Source of the DNA: Certhia americana
Lineage: Eukaryota > Chordata > Aves > Passeriformes > Certhiidae
Assembly (NCBI GenBank): GCA_018697195.1
Contig: CM031878.1
Location: 71,037,072-71,101,071 of the forward strand
Direction of reading: 5' to 3'
Length of the DNA stretch: 64,000 nucleotides
Part shown: positions 53,701-63,233 of the stretch, in pieces
How the letters are laid out: every line of letters begins with the position of its first letter
Position numbering within the stretch: position 1 is the stretch's first letter
Made by a program: the position numbers and the translations under genes
Notes under the pieces: generated by a model
The model's database searches: none
What the model was told of the DNA's origin: nothing
Seen by the model: only the letters and a program-made list of their open reading frames with translations

Positions 53701-56700
53701 GTAGAGGTCCAACAACTGAAAACACACACCCTCTTCAAGGAAGAATATGCTGGATCCTGAAAGCATTCACTCCAGCACTATTTTATGCTTGTCAACTCCT
53801 GTGCTCATCCCCAAGGAACAAGACAAATAACAGGGCAGAGAACAGGATAGAAAATAGAAATAATGGAATTTTCATGCTTTCTTATCCCTAAGGATCAAAC
53901 CACAGTGCAAGCACTCATGGGGTCCCAGTCTTCAAGTTGATACCCCATTCAGCATCAACAATAATGTGTACAGCATTTGGTCAGCTTACACATAGTGCTG
54001 CACTTAGCATAAGAAAGCAATTAGTCATTGCTTGATAAGGAGGTGAAAGAGAAGAAAATCTTGCCAAGTAGCAATCACATTTTATGCCTATGTTTGATAT
54101 GCATTTATATGCCTGTATCTCTTTCCAGGCACTTGCACTTTTAAGGATGCTTAAAGGAGGAATTCTAAGGAAAAGCTATAAGTATGGTTAAAGAAAAATA
54201 TTTCATAATACAGGAATCTAAAGGAAGTATATGCCTAAGGGACACATTTTCTGGGGAAAAAAAAAAAAAAAAAAAAAGTCTTGAACCATATGTTGCCAAT
54301 ACACAGAGAACTTCCTGGTAATGGAAAGCTAAGGCTTTGTGGAGATATTAATGTGTACCAGATGGTCACTAGGTAGAGAGGGGCTCCACACAAATGCAAA
54401 GAATCAGTATATTCTCTGTGTTACTAACGTATTTGTCTAGTACACACTGAGAAGCAAGCTTACACAGCTAATCGAGACAAACTTTCTTCCCTTTGATTTT
54501 GAGGAAGCAATGCAGGAGCAGATTAAACCTCAACAGCCTGTCCCAGTTGTGTTAGAGCTGTATTTACTACTAGGCAGTGATACTGCTCCTGTAAGCAGTA
54601 TCACAGCGTCCTGTAAGTGCCTGAATAGTCAGATCCACTGGGAGGATTTTTACCTCTGAGCAGAGTGGTACCACAAATACATGAGCTTCTTAAGTTTCTC
54701 TCATAAACAGAGAAAAGACTGAAGTGGCAGGCAACCCAGACCTGGCCCTCTCACACACAGCTATTATCAAGCCTTTACAATGCACTATATAGTTTGCAAC
54801 ACATAGTTGGTCTTTTTTTCCCATTACACCATTTTTTTACCACTCTGACTTGCAAATAAGTTTTGTTGAAACTTAACAAGGCTTTAGCACATCTGAGATG
54901 TGGCCAGTACTTCTGTGTTAATAATGGTTAGTACAAAAACATCTGAAAAACCAATTCTGCCTTTGTTTTAAAAGAAAGCATCCGAATAAATGATATAGTG
55001 CTTTTCAAATGTCTTTGTTTAAAGAAAACATGCAAAAATCAAATAGACACACTTAAAAATTCTGGTTTAGGTGCTTCCATTATTTTCAAAAACTTTTCAT
55101 TTGGAGTGCTGTAATCAAGTAACAGAGGCAGAGTAAAAGCACTTAGTGCCTACAAGCACAGATAATGATTCAGAAAGGCTGCACTTCTGTAACTATAGCT
55201 CGTTCTGAAGTGCACTTGTAAAATGCAAAGAGGGTTTTTTTCAGGTTTAAAACAAAGACAGAGAGTCAATACTATCAGTATTTGATAGTTGGTCTAATAT
55301 GCACAAGTCATTAGAACCTCAGAGGTTAAGATATCTGCACGCTATCCTATTAACAGCTATAGCAACCTAATTAGACAATTAGAGGGAAAGTTAAATCAAT
55401 ACTATAGAGGGAGAAAGGACTATGGCTAGGGGGTAATGTAAGGGCCCAATTCACTAAGAATTGATGTTTCCAAAGGTAATTGAAGCTGCTTAGACTTTTG
55501 CAGAATGATCTAGCTTAATCTCCTTGTTTAAATATGTGGCTTCCTGTATAATTTCTCTCTGACTTTCTGCATCCAGACCTTCAGTCTGCTGTCCTCTCCT
55601 TGGGTGTCACTTGAGTCACCTGCATGGACTTTGCACTTTACTTGTTTGCAGCTGGTCATGTGAGACTGTCTTAGGAAGAAATCCCATGTGCCAAACTCAG
55701 GAGGAGGCTGGTGCCAAGAATACAAAGATTAAGGGCTTGGTTCTCCTTTCATTCACACAGCTACAGATTGGCAGTAAGTCTGTTGAAGGAGGATGATTTA
55801 TAGTGGCATAAGCGAGGAGAATCAGGCCTTATGACTTCTTTTGGAGCTTCAGATGACTTTGGGTATATTTAGCCCACAGAGTATTCACTCAGTTGGTATT
55901 CTGGTACCAGAGTTCTGAGGCTCAGTCTATTATGACATACCATTTACCTTTGCATTAAACTGTACTCAGTAACATCAAAATAGATCATTCAAAATTTTTT
56001 TGTTTTTTCAAGGTAAAAAAGTACTCAGACCAGTCACTACAGCTGGCAAACATGAGTTTACTGAGACTGGTTTACTACCTCATCCTGGAATTTTTGCACC
56101 CCTGATGTGAAAGATCAATAGAGGTGACTAGCAGTAGGTGGAAAGAATGCCCAACTGCAAAAATATCAGAATAGGTATTTTAACTAAACCATAAAAGGAG
56201 GAGCTGACTTGCATAGAGACCATGTTGTCAGGATATACCTGACAGGGGTCCATGGAATAAGCTCTCATGGGTTCCCTCTCATGTCATGGAATATGTCCAT
56301 GGACATGAGAGGGAACCCATGTTAATTCCGGGTCAGCGTTTCTCCATTGCACCTGTCCGTAAGGTCCTACTTCAAAAGCTGGGTTCATTTATGGAGTCTG
56401 TCTTTGAATGACAAGCCTGGAGAGTAAAATATTCTCTTTTTTGTTAATTGCACTCTCTTGGATTTCAGCTTTTTTCATTCTGCTGCTCACTTGAAACACT
56501 TTTCTTTTTTCTTGGTCAGATCATAACATCAGATTTTACTAAAGTACCTACTAATACTAATACTAATACTCTGGCAGGATCCAGAACCACAATTCCACAG
56601 CTATAACTCTGCAGACTATGGAATTCACTTAGAAGCAGGAAATCTAGAACATTTCTGGCACATCAGCACTATGCCCAAAGCCACTCTCTTTATCTTTACA

Positions 56701-59700
56701 TTCAGCAGTATGGATTTTATTCTTACTCTTCTTTAATAATTGCTCTGTGCATTAGAAATACAGCAATTTCATGGTGAAAGAAAGTATGAACCGTATATGT
56801 GGATGAAAATGTGAGTCTTCCATATATTAGGAAGTCTCAGCTTTTCTTTGATTTTGTACCTTCCCTTCACTGGTTTTCATTACCATACTTTCAAATAAAT
56901 TTCACCTGCACATTTTTCATTTTCTGGTAATAAACAGTAGGGGGAATTTGATTTTATTTTTACAAATGTTGAACAGCATTACTGTGCCTCCAGTTATTTA
57001 TATTCTTCTGTACTGAGCAGTTATTGGTTCAGTTTTATACCTACATACTCTGCAGGCAAGAGATGGAAGGATCAATTAAAAGTTCATCACAACGTCCCAT
57101 TAACCTACCTCTTGCTGTGTTCAGCCAAATGTATGGTGAATTTGATCTAGCCCTAAAGAACTGCTGGTCTTGCACAGTCTGAAAACAACTTCACAAGGAA
57201 GCTCCCACCCCACATGGAATTTTGCCATTGACTTCACTGGCAGCAATACCACACATCCTCTTAGCTTGTGAGTACTTGTCTTTGTTCAGAATGTCTATAA
57301 GAAAAGCTATTGCAATTCAAAGTGATTTGAATTTTAAGTGATTATTTATTCTGCAGTGACTCCTCATGAAGACATTTATTCTTCACTCCAAGAACCAGCA
57401 TAATCTACTTCCAAATATGCAGAACAAAGTGGTAGAAAGCACTGTGAGCACAGATTAACAGCTGCCTCATGGGAACCTGCTATACTAGGCTTGCAGAAAT
57501 GATCCTCTTCAGTTCAGGTCATTTAATTTGCTATGTAAATTTGAATGGACAACATAAATGACTCACCCTAGAAGTGACAAGAACCTTCAGGAATTGAGGT
57601 ATAATCCAATTGAGGCTTAATCTCAAACCACATGGGTAAAAGGCTAATTTTCCTTATGAAAGGTCTTTCTGTAACCCAGGGATATTTCTGCTTTCCCTAA
57701 GGTATCTTTGACTGGCTGCTGCAGCAGTAATGACACCAGCCTGGACAGCTCATGAGTGGGATGCGAGCTACTGTCTTGTTTGTCCTGGTGCACAGATAAG
57801 ATGCATCACTGTACCCAAGTGTTCCTTCGAATGTTAGATGAAGCATGCTCTTAATCACATCTGCTGGCATGCCATTAAAATAGGCCTTATCTGACTTTAA
57901 TTCAATGGAGACAGTTTTGAGGGAAAACAAGAAAAGAGGGATTGAAAATCAAGAGGTGGGACTTGATCCTAGTTGTGATTAGTGAATCGGGCCCTCAAAA
58001 CCAAGACAAAACAAGTAAAATAGGGTAACAACTATTTGAGTACAGGAACTACCAGCTAACACAAGGATTTGGGGAGAATTTTTAAAAACACTCATAAACT
58101 GACCATACACTGTGTAGTAAGACATTTCATGATCAGGTGAAGCAGTTGAAATGTCTATGAACAAAATAAATTGGGAAAAAACATTAAATATAACAAAAGT
58201 ATGAAAATATTTAAAAGTTTAGCAAAAAGTGATTCCTCCAAAACGGATTTGCTGTCAATATATATTGAAACTAAGAACTTCCTTACCATTCAGGGCTACG
58301 AAGGAATCTGAAAGACAAATAACAGGGGAAAAATCATTATTTCTATCTTGTTTTTTCTTTTAAGTAGTTTGCTGCTAATAACCGTTAATGTTTCAGCTGA
58401 TATTTATAAGCATATGATTTGTACACTAAGCACCCAGGCAAAACTAATATTCAGACATACCCAAAACCAATGTCTGGCTTTGAAAGTGCTCATGACCAGC
58501 TCTGTACAGGAGGTACCAAAGCGGGAGGGCCAGTGTCCTCCCTTCTTTCTTTGCAAATCCTAGTCTAAGGCAAGGCATTGCAGGGGATGCTGTGAGTGGC
58601 CAGCAATGTGAGTCAATGAGGACAAAACTCAGGTGACCCAAGATCCCATTAAGTAATAAAATCAGCTGTGTTAGCAGGGAATGAAATCTACCCCTGTGCA
58701 GTGTCAAGGTTCAATGCACCATTCAGGGCTAAAGAGGGATTTAAGCAGGGTATGGGCTTTGTTGCTCTCTGCACAGAAGCAGATCTCTCTCCATGAGCAC
58801 AATGTGCTGTTCCTGAATAATTTCCTACCATCCTTTTATATGTAACTGATATCAGGAACACTCCACTCCTGCCCAACCTATTTGTCCAAGGAGAGCAGAA
58901 CTGCCTGAAAAGGGCAAAGATATCCCAGCTGGGAACTGGCCTGATTTTGGCGCTAACCCATTTTACAGGGGAACAGAGGGGAGGCTGATGTGTACACCTC
59001 CTTCAAAAATCTTTGCAACAGTCTATATTACCCTGTCTTAGGACAGAGGCTGAAGTCCTTGTACTCCTTCAAGCACAGAGATCAGAATAATTAATGGCTC
59101 TTGAATAAGGATGAACAAGGCATGAGAAGGCTCTGGCTTTCTCCAGAGTAGCTGGCCCACACTATGTCCCAGGGCACAGTCTAGCCCTCTGTTATTTTTC
59201 TCTCTATTGCAGAAGTAATGACTCTCTCACTGTACATTGATTCCTCAGCTTCACCAGTTTTATTGCACCAGCGCTAATTACACTGAAAAGAATGTGAGTC
59301 TTGATTTCATGAGGTTTATGAATAATACTTAGAGCTCAGAATCAGACCAACCTTGGTGAGAACATTTGGATCAAGAGCTGTCCTGAACACAGATGCTGGT
59401 ATTCCTGAAGGCTCAGAAATCAGCATGCAAGGTTTCTTTGCATGCAGTGCAAGTTATGCACTTTTAAGCATTTTGGTACAAAACTGTAAATGTTTAAAGA
59501 CGGCGTTTAAGCTTCCAGCTCATGCTGTCAGTACTTATGGTTTACCATTAAAATTTCTTAGGCAGTGCCAATAGAACCTGACCCTTAATACCATGAGGCT
59601 GTTCAGACTGTATGTAAAATTCCCTAAGATTCACAAACAAAAGCAGTCGTCATTTCTTGATCTGGATCCAAAACTGAAGATATATTTCACTGTCTCACTG

Positions 59701-62700
59701 TGCTGCATGGGAATGTAGTTCATCACAGACCAAACCAAGAAACCAAGCCACTTCTGTACATTTACATAAACAACCCAACCACCATGGCTAATAAAGACAA
59801 TGACCCCAATTCATTATGCCATTGCTGTAATCAATATTCTCTACAGCTGAGCTTTTCTCATTATGCAACCACTCTGAAGTCCAGTGTTTGTATAAATCAC
59901 TGGGCTATTTTCCTGAAACTCATTTAAACAACAGTTCTTCTTCTGAACCTGCATCATTAGCTACATTGCTGTCCCTGTTGTGGCTTATGTTGCTATAGAG
60001 GAATGCCTGACAGGTAATGGTGGTTTGAGGCATTCAGAAGGATATTGTGACACATGGTAAATAGAGGTAAAAGCTTTGCTTACTTTGGCAGTCACCCAGG
60101 CCATCTGTATTGCCACGTTCTATGTCCTGTTCAAATGCCAGTCTAAATAATAGAAAGAAACAAAACAGTATGAATAACAAGAGTCATGGGCATAACCAGA
60201 AAGAAATTATCACATGTTCAATTGAAATAAATCCCTGCTGTGAAGCTGGCTATTTCTTTGGAAATTCCACACAAAGGCTGAAAAACTGCAACATATACAT
60301 TTGAGCTATTCATCATTGCTTAATGATTTCTTGGCTTATGATGATGCTTTAGTCTTTATATTGTTACTTTTAAAAAATCCACTGCATGCCTCGTTACCAA
60401 GATAAGAAAAGACCTGCATTTGTTAACTGTTATATGATGTTATCAGAAGCAATTGTAGCCCTACCCCAACCTGTGCACAGGGTAGGTCGGGTGCACTGGC
60501 ACTTTGGTGTGAGAAGGAAACCAGTCCATTGGGCAGCTGCTGTGCTCGAGGAAGAAGCCTGCACTTCAGCAATCACTTAGGTACAGCACCAGATGAGGCT
60601 GCAAGGCATAAGGTCCATCCCACAAAAGATATTCCCTTTATGTCAGGGGGCTCTACTGAAAAACACTCACATGCTTTTCTAGCTGATGTGCTCTGCTTAT
60701 GCTCCCAACCTCTCTGGTTTTGGATAACTATTGAAGCTGCTTTTCCTACTTCCTGTGTGGTCAAAGGTGAATGACAAGAATCTTGGAAAACTTCCAAATA
60801 TAAGCCCTTGTCTATATTAGGATCCTGCCCTTGAGGCATAATTACCCTTGCAGACAACTCATTCTAACTCTGTGTTCTTAAAACACCTGCTCCACTGTCA
60901 CCTACTTCAGGAGGGTGCCTAACATCTCTGCCTTAGAACTTCACCAGATATCTTCACAGCTGATCTGGACCCCCTTCCTAAGCACTGGACAGAAAATGAG
61001 CTGCCCTGCTCACTTTTGGACTTCATCACTGCAAGCTGCACAGCTTCTGTCTCGATGGATCTATTGATGAAAGTGGGAGCTGCTTTTAAAAGTGAGATAT
61101 AGAAGTCCCCTACAATTTGCCATGGAAATTGAAGAAGTCTCTAGGGATTTTGTAGTGATGAAAAACCTGATACAGACACAAGTGCATTTTAACATTATCC
61201 TACCAAACGTCAAATCAGAAACAGCCCACACTTCTGTAGTCAAGCACATACAGACACATACAGCTCAGCATCCCCACCAGATGATAGAAATAAGCAAACT
61301 AAGAACAAGACAGAAGCACAGGGATTGTAACTTCCCCATTATATACTGAGGACCTGTAGAGAAGCTAGGTTAAGTGGTGTCAGGAGTAGGGCTGTGAAGG
61401 CCCTGTGTTGTCTGTGCTACACTTACACTACTACCATGAGGGACTATAGCTGCGTAGCTCAGAGTGGGCAGTCATGTGGTGTGTCAGAAGCGGCCAAGAA
61501 ATGCAAGCTCTGAAGTGGGTTTGCTCCCTGTAACCTTCACAGACTTTCATTATCATAAAATAATTAAATTCTACTGTTAAGCAAGGGGAGATCCAGCACT
61601 TCTCTAAATCTGTTTTAAGCCCTTACTGTGCTCTGTTATTCCTCTTAGTAATGCACAGTAAATTAGAAGGACTGGTTTTGTTTTCAGTGGACAAATTACT
61701 TCAGTAATTTAATTTGGATTCTATTGCCTCTTTAATCAGCTGTGATGGCTCCAGTGTAGGCTGGTCCAGACATATCCATCCAATTCACTCCTTTCAATAA
61801 CACGCAGACCTTAATACAGCTCTTTCATTTTCTTTTTCCTCCTCTTTCAGCAGTTACCAATCAGCTGACTGTTCACATCAGAAAAATTTGTGAGACATTT
61901 CGGAGGTGAATGCAAATAAGGTAGAAACAAACACTTCCCACATTTTTCCCTCTCTAAAAGCCTCATGTTTCAAATAGCTTTGCCCAAGACTGCCTGGCAC
62001 CACCGCCAGAGCTTCACAGCTCATCCAGCCAGAGCCCTTACTCACTTGGAGCCAAGGACCAGCTGCGTGCACACCCCGCTCTCCTTCACCCATCCGCAGT
62101 ACGGGTCTCTGGATGCTATGCAGGCCCTTGGGAGAGAAGAGCACAAGGTGAGTGCTCCAGCTTCCCCACTGCACAGGCCTCTGACAGCCACCATAAAACA
62201 CCTACTTTTTGCATTTGCCATGACGTTCGCAGCGTCCCAGGGGAACCTTGATGACACAGGTGGAGAAGGCGACGTACAGGGCACTGCTGGGCCTGTCCAG
62301 CTGCATGCCCATGATCCGCTTGTCCTCCATGCCATCGTAGCTGCACCTGATTTGGATAAAAGTGAGATGTGGTTACGAGTGGGCTCTGCTGGGAAGGTGG
62401 GGGAAACATAAATATAAAAAAAAAAAAAAAAAAAAAAAAAATCACAAAAAACTCCCGCCAAAAAATCTGCAAGCAAGGTAGAATCGAGCAAGCCAAGGAA
62501 AAAGAACAACAAAAATACTGATAGACATGTAAGCAATTAAAAATTAAAAATGCATGGGATAGCTAAGAATTGGAGAGCGACAGCACACCAGACAAGCTTC
62601 TGATGGCCCTTCATTTTTGTGTTTATTCTCCTCCAGCACTCAAAGTAGCTGAAATTTCTGCATGATTATGGCTCACTTCAAAGCCCCCTTAGGCATATTT

Positions 62701-63233
62701 GAGGAAGACTGAAATGTGGAAAATTTTCCTTGGAGAGCTGCTTGCTGCTTGTTGAGTTATTTGGAGAGGAATCAGGGTTTTTTATAGGATTAGAAAATTA
62801 ATCTTCCTTTCCAGAACTTCACTTTTAATTATCCATCAGCTGCTGCATAGGATGGGCTATTTTCTACATATACTGAATAAAAAAATCTTATTGCAATATA
62901 GAGACTGATAAGCAGACATCCCCTCCCTAAACAATTTAAAATTACTCAGAAAACTTGGCTTCTCTAACCACTTCCGTTTCCATGGGACAAATTATTCTCT
63001 GGGAAATCAGAAGTTCAAAATCACCCATGCATGAGTACAAAGATTCAGATACACACTTTTCAGGATTGTAAACATTGATCTCTTCCAGGAAAAGGCTGTC
63101 ATTTAGGAAACCAGTGTTTCCTGTCCGTGCCAAGAACTTCAGGATGATTCCCTTCTCTGACCCCAAGAAAACCACGGTGTAGTTCTGATGAGGCCCAGCA
63201 GCAGAGTCAACAGCAATTTTGGTCAGGCGATAT
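25562..63233 (-). CDS. SEMA6A: Semaphorin 6A, C-terminal part (seven exons, 5' exons outside the window)
   Basis: Transmembrane class 6 semaphorin, known in the family as an axon-guidance and cell-migration cue that binds plexin-A2/A4 and can also signal through its own tail. Exons (minus strand): 63233-63057, 62346-62206, 62126-62046, 60142-60084, 58307-58287, 51182-51018, 26751-25562. All introns are GT-AG, and phases join without a break into 610 residues plus TAA. Numbering from the first complete codon: sema-domain end 1-96, PSI module about 97-130 with the DPYCGW signature, extracellular linker to about 227, transmembrane helix 228-257, cytoplasmic tail 258-610 ending in NDACT. Similarity to mammalian SEMA6A, judged from memory, is very high in the tail and lower in the linker. 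Two N-glycosylation sequons (NYT, NDS) lie in the sema part. No frameshift or stop is seen. The N-terminal two-fifths are beyond position 64000. Confidence 0.96.
28955..29210 (+). mobile_element. CR1 fragment with internal deletion
   Basis: Begins with a reverse transcriptase segment (HGFMTGKSYLTNLIFFT frame) and passes directly into the 3'-terminal part (GAAAGGATGGTCAGTCATTG... then TCAGAGGTCTTTTCCAACC). The intervening ORF2 sequence is missing. It is degenerate and lies antisense in the last SEMA6A intron. Confidence 0.85.
29370..29622 (+). mobile_element. CR1 3'-end fragment
   Basis: Contains AAGTTTAGGTTGGATATTAG, CTGCCTGGGGAGGTGGTGGA, and a terminal GATTCTGTG-type tandem (29598-29622). 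This is the diagnostic 3' end of a CR1 element in plus orientation. Confidence 0.9.
29623..29870 (+). mobile_element. CR1-like internal 3' fragment
   Basis: GGCTTGTTCAGCTTAGAGG, GGACCTCATTGCTATCTA and GGTGATAGGATGCAAAGGGA match the CR1 segment just upstream of the 3' tail. The tail itself is missing. It abuts the preceding CR1 end in the same orientation. Confidence 0.7.
32519..32585. repeat. Triplicated TTTAGACACTAAT unit ending in a hairpin
   Basis: Three tandem copies of TTTAGACACTAAT with one or two extra T between them. They are followed by GTTGTCCAC-AATTA-GTGGACAAC, a perfect 9-bp stem with a 5-nt loop (32563-32585). Confidence 0.9.
36325..36345. repeat. Poly-T run (21)
   Basis: Uninterrupted T run in the last SEMA6A intron. 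Confidence 0.95.
45001..45026. repeat. Poly-T run (26)
   Basis: Uninterrupted T run; a second T-rich run follows at about 45103-45127. Confidence 0.95.
46325..46432. repeat. (TATCC)n microsatellite with CCGT/CCAT tail
   Basis: About 16 perfect TATCC units, then three CCGT and three CCAT units, in the last SEMA6A intron. The plus strand is pyrimidine-rich. Confidence 0.97.
48478..50592 (+). mobile_element. CR1 LINE, 5'-truncated, decayed ORF2 plus 3' end
   Basis: A plus-strand relic of CR1 ORF2 split over several frames. The end of the endonuclease domain (GCSDRALVEFTVLRHMGQ) is at about 48550-48615. Reverse transcriptase remains include QHGFTKGNCCLANLV (about 49497), YLDFCKAFDIISHNILL (about 49580-49635) and the catalytic box FADD at 49840-49851. 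The 3' end carries the CR1 tail (...AAGGTCCCTTCCAA... then CATGATTCTATGATTC). Many stops and frameshifts show it is dead. It sits antisense in the last SEMA6A intron, ending about 430 bp from exon 51018-51182. Confidence 0.92.
51018..51182 (-). CDS. SEMA6A: SEMA6A coding exon, juxtamembrane extracellular linker (165 nt)
   Basis: The acceptor ...GTAAACAG precedes 51182 and the donor GTAAGG follows 51018. It encodes 54 full codons starting HSSSLVPSTTTSDS and ending AVSSHNHQDKK. It is rich in Ser, Thr and Asp, as expected for a flexible stalk, and several positions differ from the mammalian sequence as I remember it. It is symmetric phase 1 and divisible by three, so it could be a cassette exon whose removal shortens the stalk by 55 residues. 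Confidence 0.95.
52995..53036. repeat. 21-bp exact tandem duplication
   Basis: Two identical copies beginning CATTTTATCCTG. Likely a recent slippage or template-switch event in a SEMA6A intron. Confidence 0.95.
54257..54277. repeat. Poly-A run (21)
   Basis: Uninterrupted A run. No retrotransposed sequence is recognisable upstream of it. Confidence 0.95.
56266..56321. repeat. Perfect 20-bp inverted repeat with 16-nt loop
   Basis: Arms 56266-56285 (CATGGGTTCCCTCTCATGTC) and 56302-56321 are exact reverse complements. The loop side also includes the 14-bp palindrome ATGTCCATGGACAT (56293-56306), so alternative folding is possible. Confidence 0.95.
58287..58307 (-). CDS. SEMA6A: SEMA6A 21-nt microexon
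   Basis: A strong acceptor (TTTGTCTTTCAG) precedes 58307 and a strong donor (GTAAGG) follows 58287. It enters and leaves in phase 1 and encodes only SFVALN plus two split codons (N and G). Joining gives DCQ-NSFVALNG-HSSS, which matches the mammalian order DCHNSFVALNGHSSS; without it the flanking exons would read DCQ-R-HSSS. It was too short to find by open-frame search and was located by predicting the missing residues. It lies in the extracellular linker. Confidence 0.93.
58308..60083 (-). other. SEMA6A intron (1.8 kb)
   Basis: GT-AG intron between the 59-nt exon and the 21-nt microexon. No repeat or additional gene was recognised. Confidence 0.85.
60084..60142 (-). CDS. SEMA6A: SEMA6A coding exon, post-PSI linker (59 nt)
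   Basis: The acceptor TATTTAG precedes 60142 and the donor GTAAGC follows 60084. It encodes LAFEQDIERGNTDGLGDCQ, close to the mammalian LTFEQDIERGNTDGLGDCH. It enters in phase 2 and leaves in phase 1, so unlike the other small exons it cannot be skipped without a frameshift. It is extracellular, directly after the PSI module. Confidence 0.95.
60143..62045 (-). other. SEMA6A intron (1.9 kb)
   Basis: GT-AG intron between the PSI exon and the 59-nt exon. I see no repeat element, RNA gene or credible coding region in it. A stretch near 61450 superficially resembles a tRNA D-arm but has no partner arms. Confidence 0.85.
62046..62126 (-). CDS. SEMA6A: SEMA6A coding exon, PSI module core (81 nt)
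   Basis: It encodes ACIASRDPYCGWVKESGVC followed by TQLVLGS. The RDPYCGW motif is the PSI (plexin-semaphorin-integrin) signature. The acceptor CCCAAG precedes 62126 and the donor GTGAGT follows 62046. It is phase 2 at both ends. Mammalian SEMA6A has a very similar segment (CIASRDPYCGW), so the identification is firm. Confidence 0.96.
62127..62205 (-). other. SEMA6A short intron (79 bp)
   Basis: A GTAGGT donor and a CTTCTCTCCCAAG acceptor are only 79 nt apart, near the lower size limit for vertebrate introns. The RNA can form a small hairpin (GAGCAC paired with GTGCTC, 7-nt loop) about 10 nt upstream of the acceptor. Confidence 0.9.
62206..62346 (-). CDS. SEMA6A: SEMA6A coding exon, end of sema domain and start of PSI (141 nt)
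   Basis: The acceptor ...AAATCAG precedes 62346 and the donor GTAGGT follows 62206. It encodes CSYDGMEDKRIMGMQLDRPS, then the last propeller strand (LYVAFSTCVIKVPL), then GRCERHGKCK, which opens the cysteine-rich PSI module. It is phase 2 at both ends and in frame with its neighbours. The cysteines at partial-protein residues 60, 89, 98 and 104 match the semaphorin disulfide pattern. Confidence 0.95.
62347..63056 (-). other. SEMA6A intron (710 bp)
   Basis: Bounded by GT at 63056-63055 and AG at 62348-62347. It contains a run of 26 A on the plus strand (62416-62441), which is a poly-T tract about 70 nt before the acceptor in the transcript. No other feature was seen. Confidence 0.9.
63057..63233 (-). 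CDS. SEMA6A: SEMA6A coding exon, late sema domain (177 nt)
   Basis: The acceptor ...ATTTTAG precedes 63233 and the donor GTGTGT follows 63057. It encodes 58 full codons beginning YRLTKIAVD, including the blade motif VVFLGSEKGIILKFLA and the sequons NYT and NDS. Entry and exit are both phase 2, so the exon length is a multiple of three. The split codons match the neighbours: the exit AA plus the next exon's G gives Lys. This part belongs to the seven-bladed beta-propeller that contacts plexins. Confidence 0.95.

Larger units (their letters stand above)
51183..58286 (-). other. SEMA6A intron (7.1 kb)
   Basis: GT-AG intron between the microexon and the 165-nt exon. It holds a foldback hairpin (56266-56321), a 21-bp exact tandem duplication (52995-53036) and a run of 21 A (54257-54277). 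I found no recognisable transposon or further coding exon. Confidence 0.85.

Noticed and set aside
56549..56570. TACTAATACTAATACTAATACT, resembling branch-point sequences
   Set aside because: It is on the strand opposite to SEMA6A and is a simple tandem hexamer.
61448..61475. tRNA-like A-box (GCGTAGCTCAGAGTGGGCAG)
   Set aside because: No B-box, acceptor stem or anticodon arm at the right spacing.
61965..62411. 148-codon plus-strand frame overlapping the SEMA6A PSI exons
   Set aside because: Antisense shadow of real minus-strand exons.
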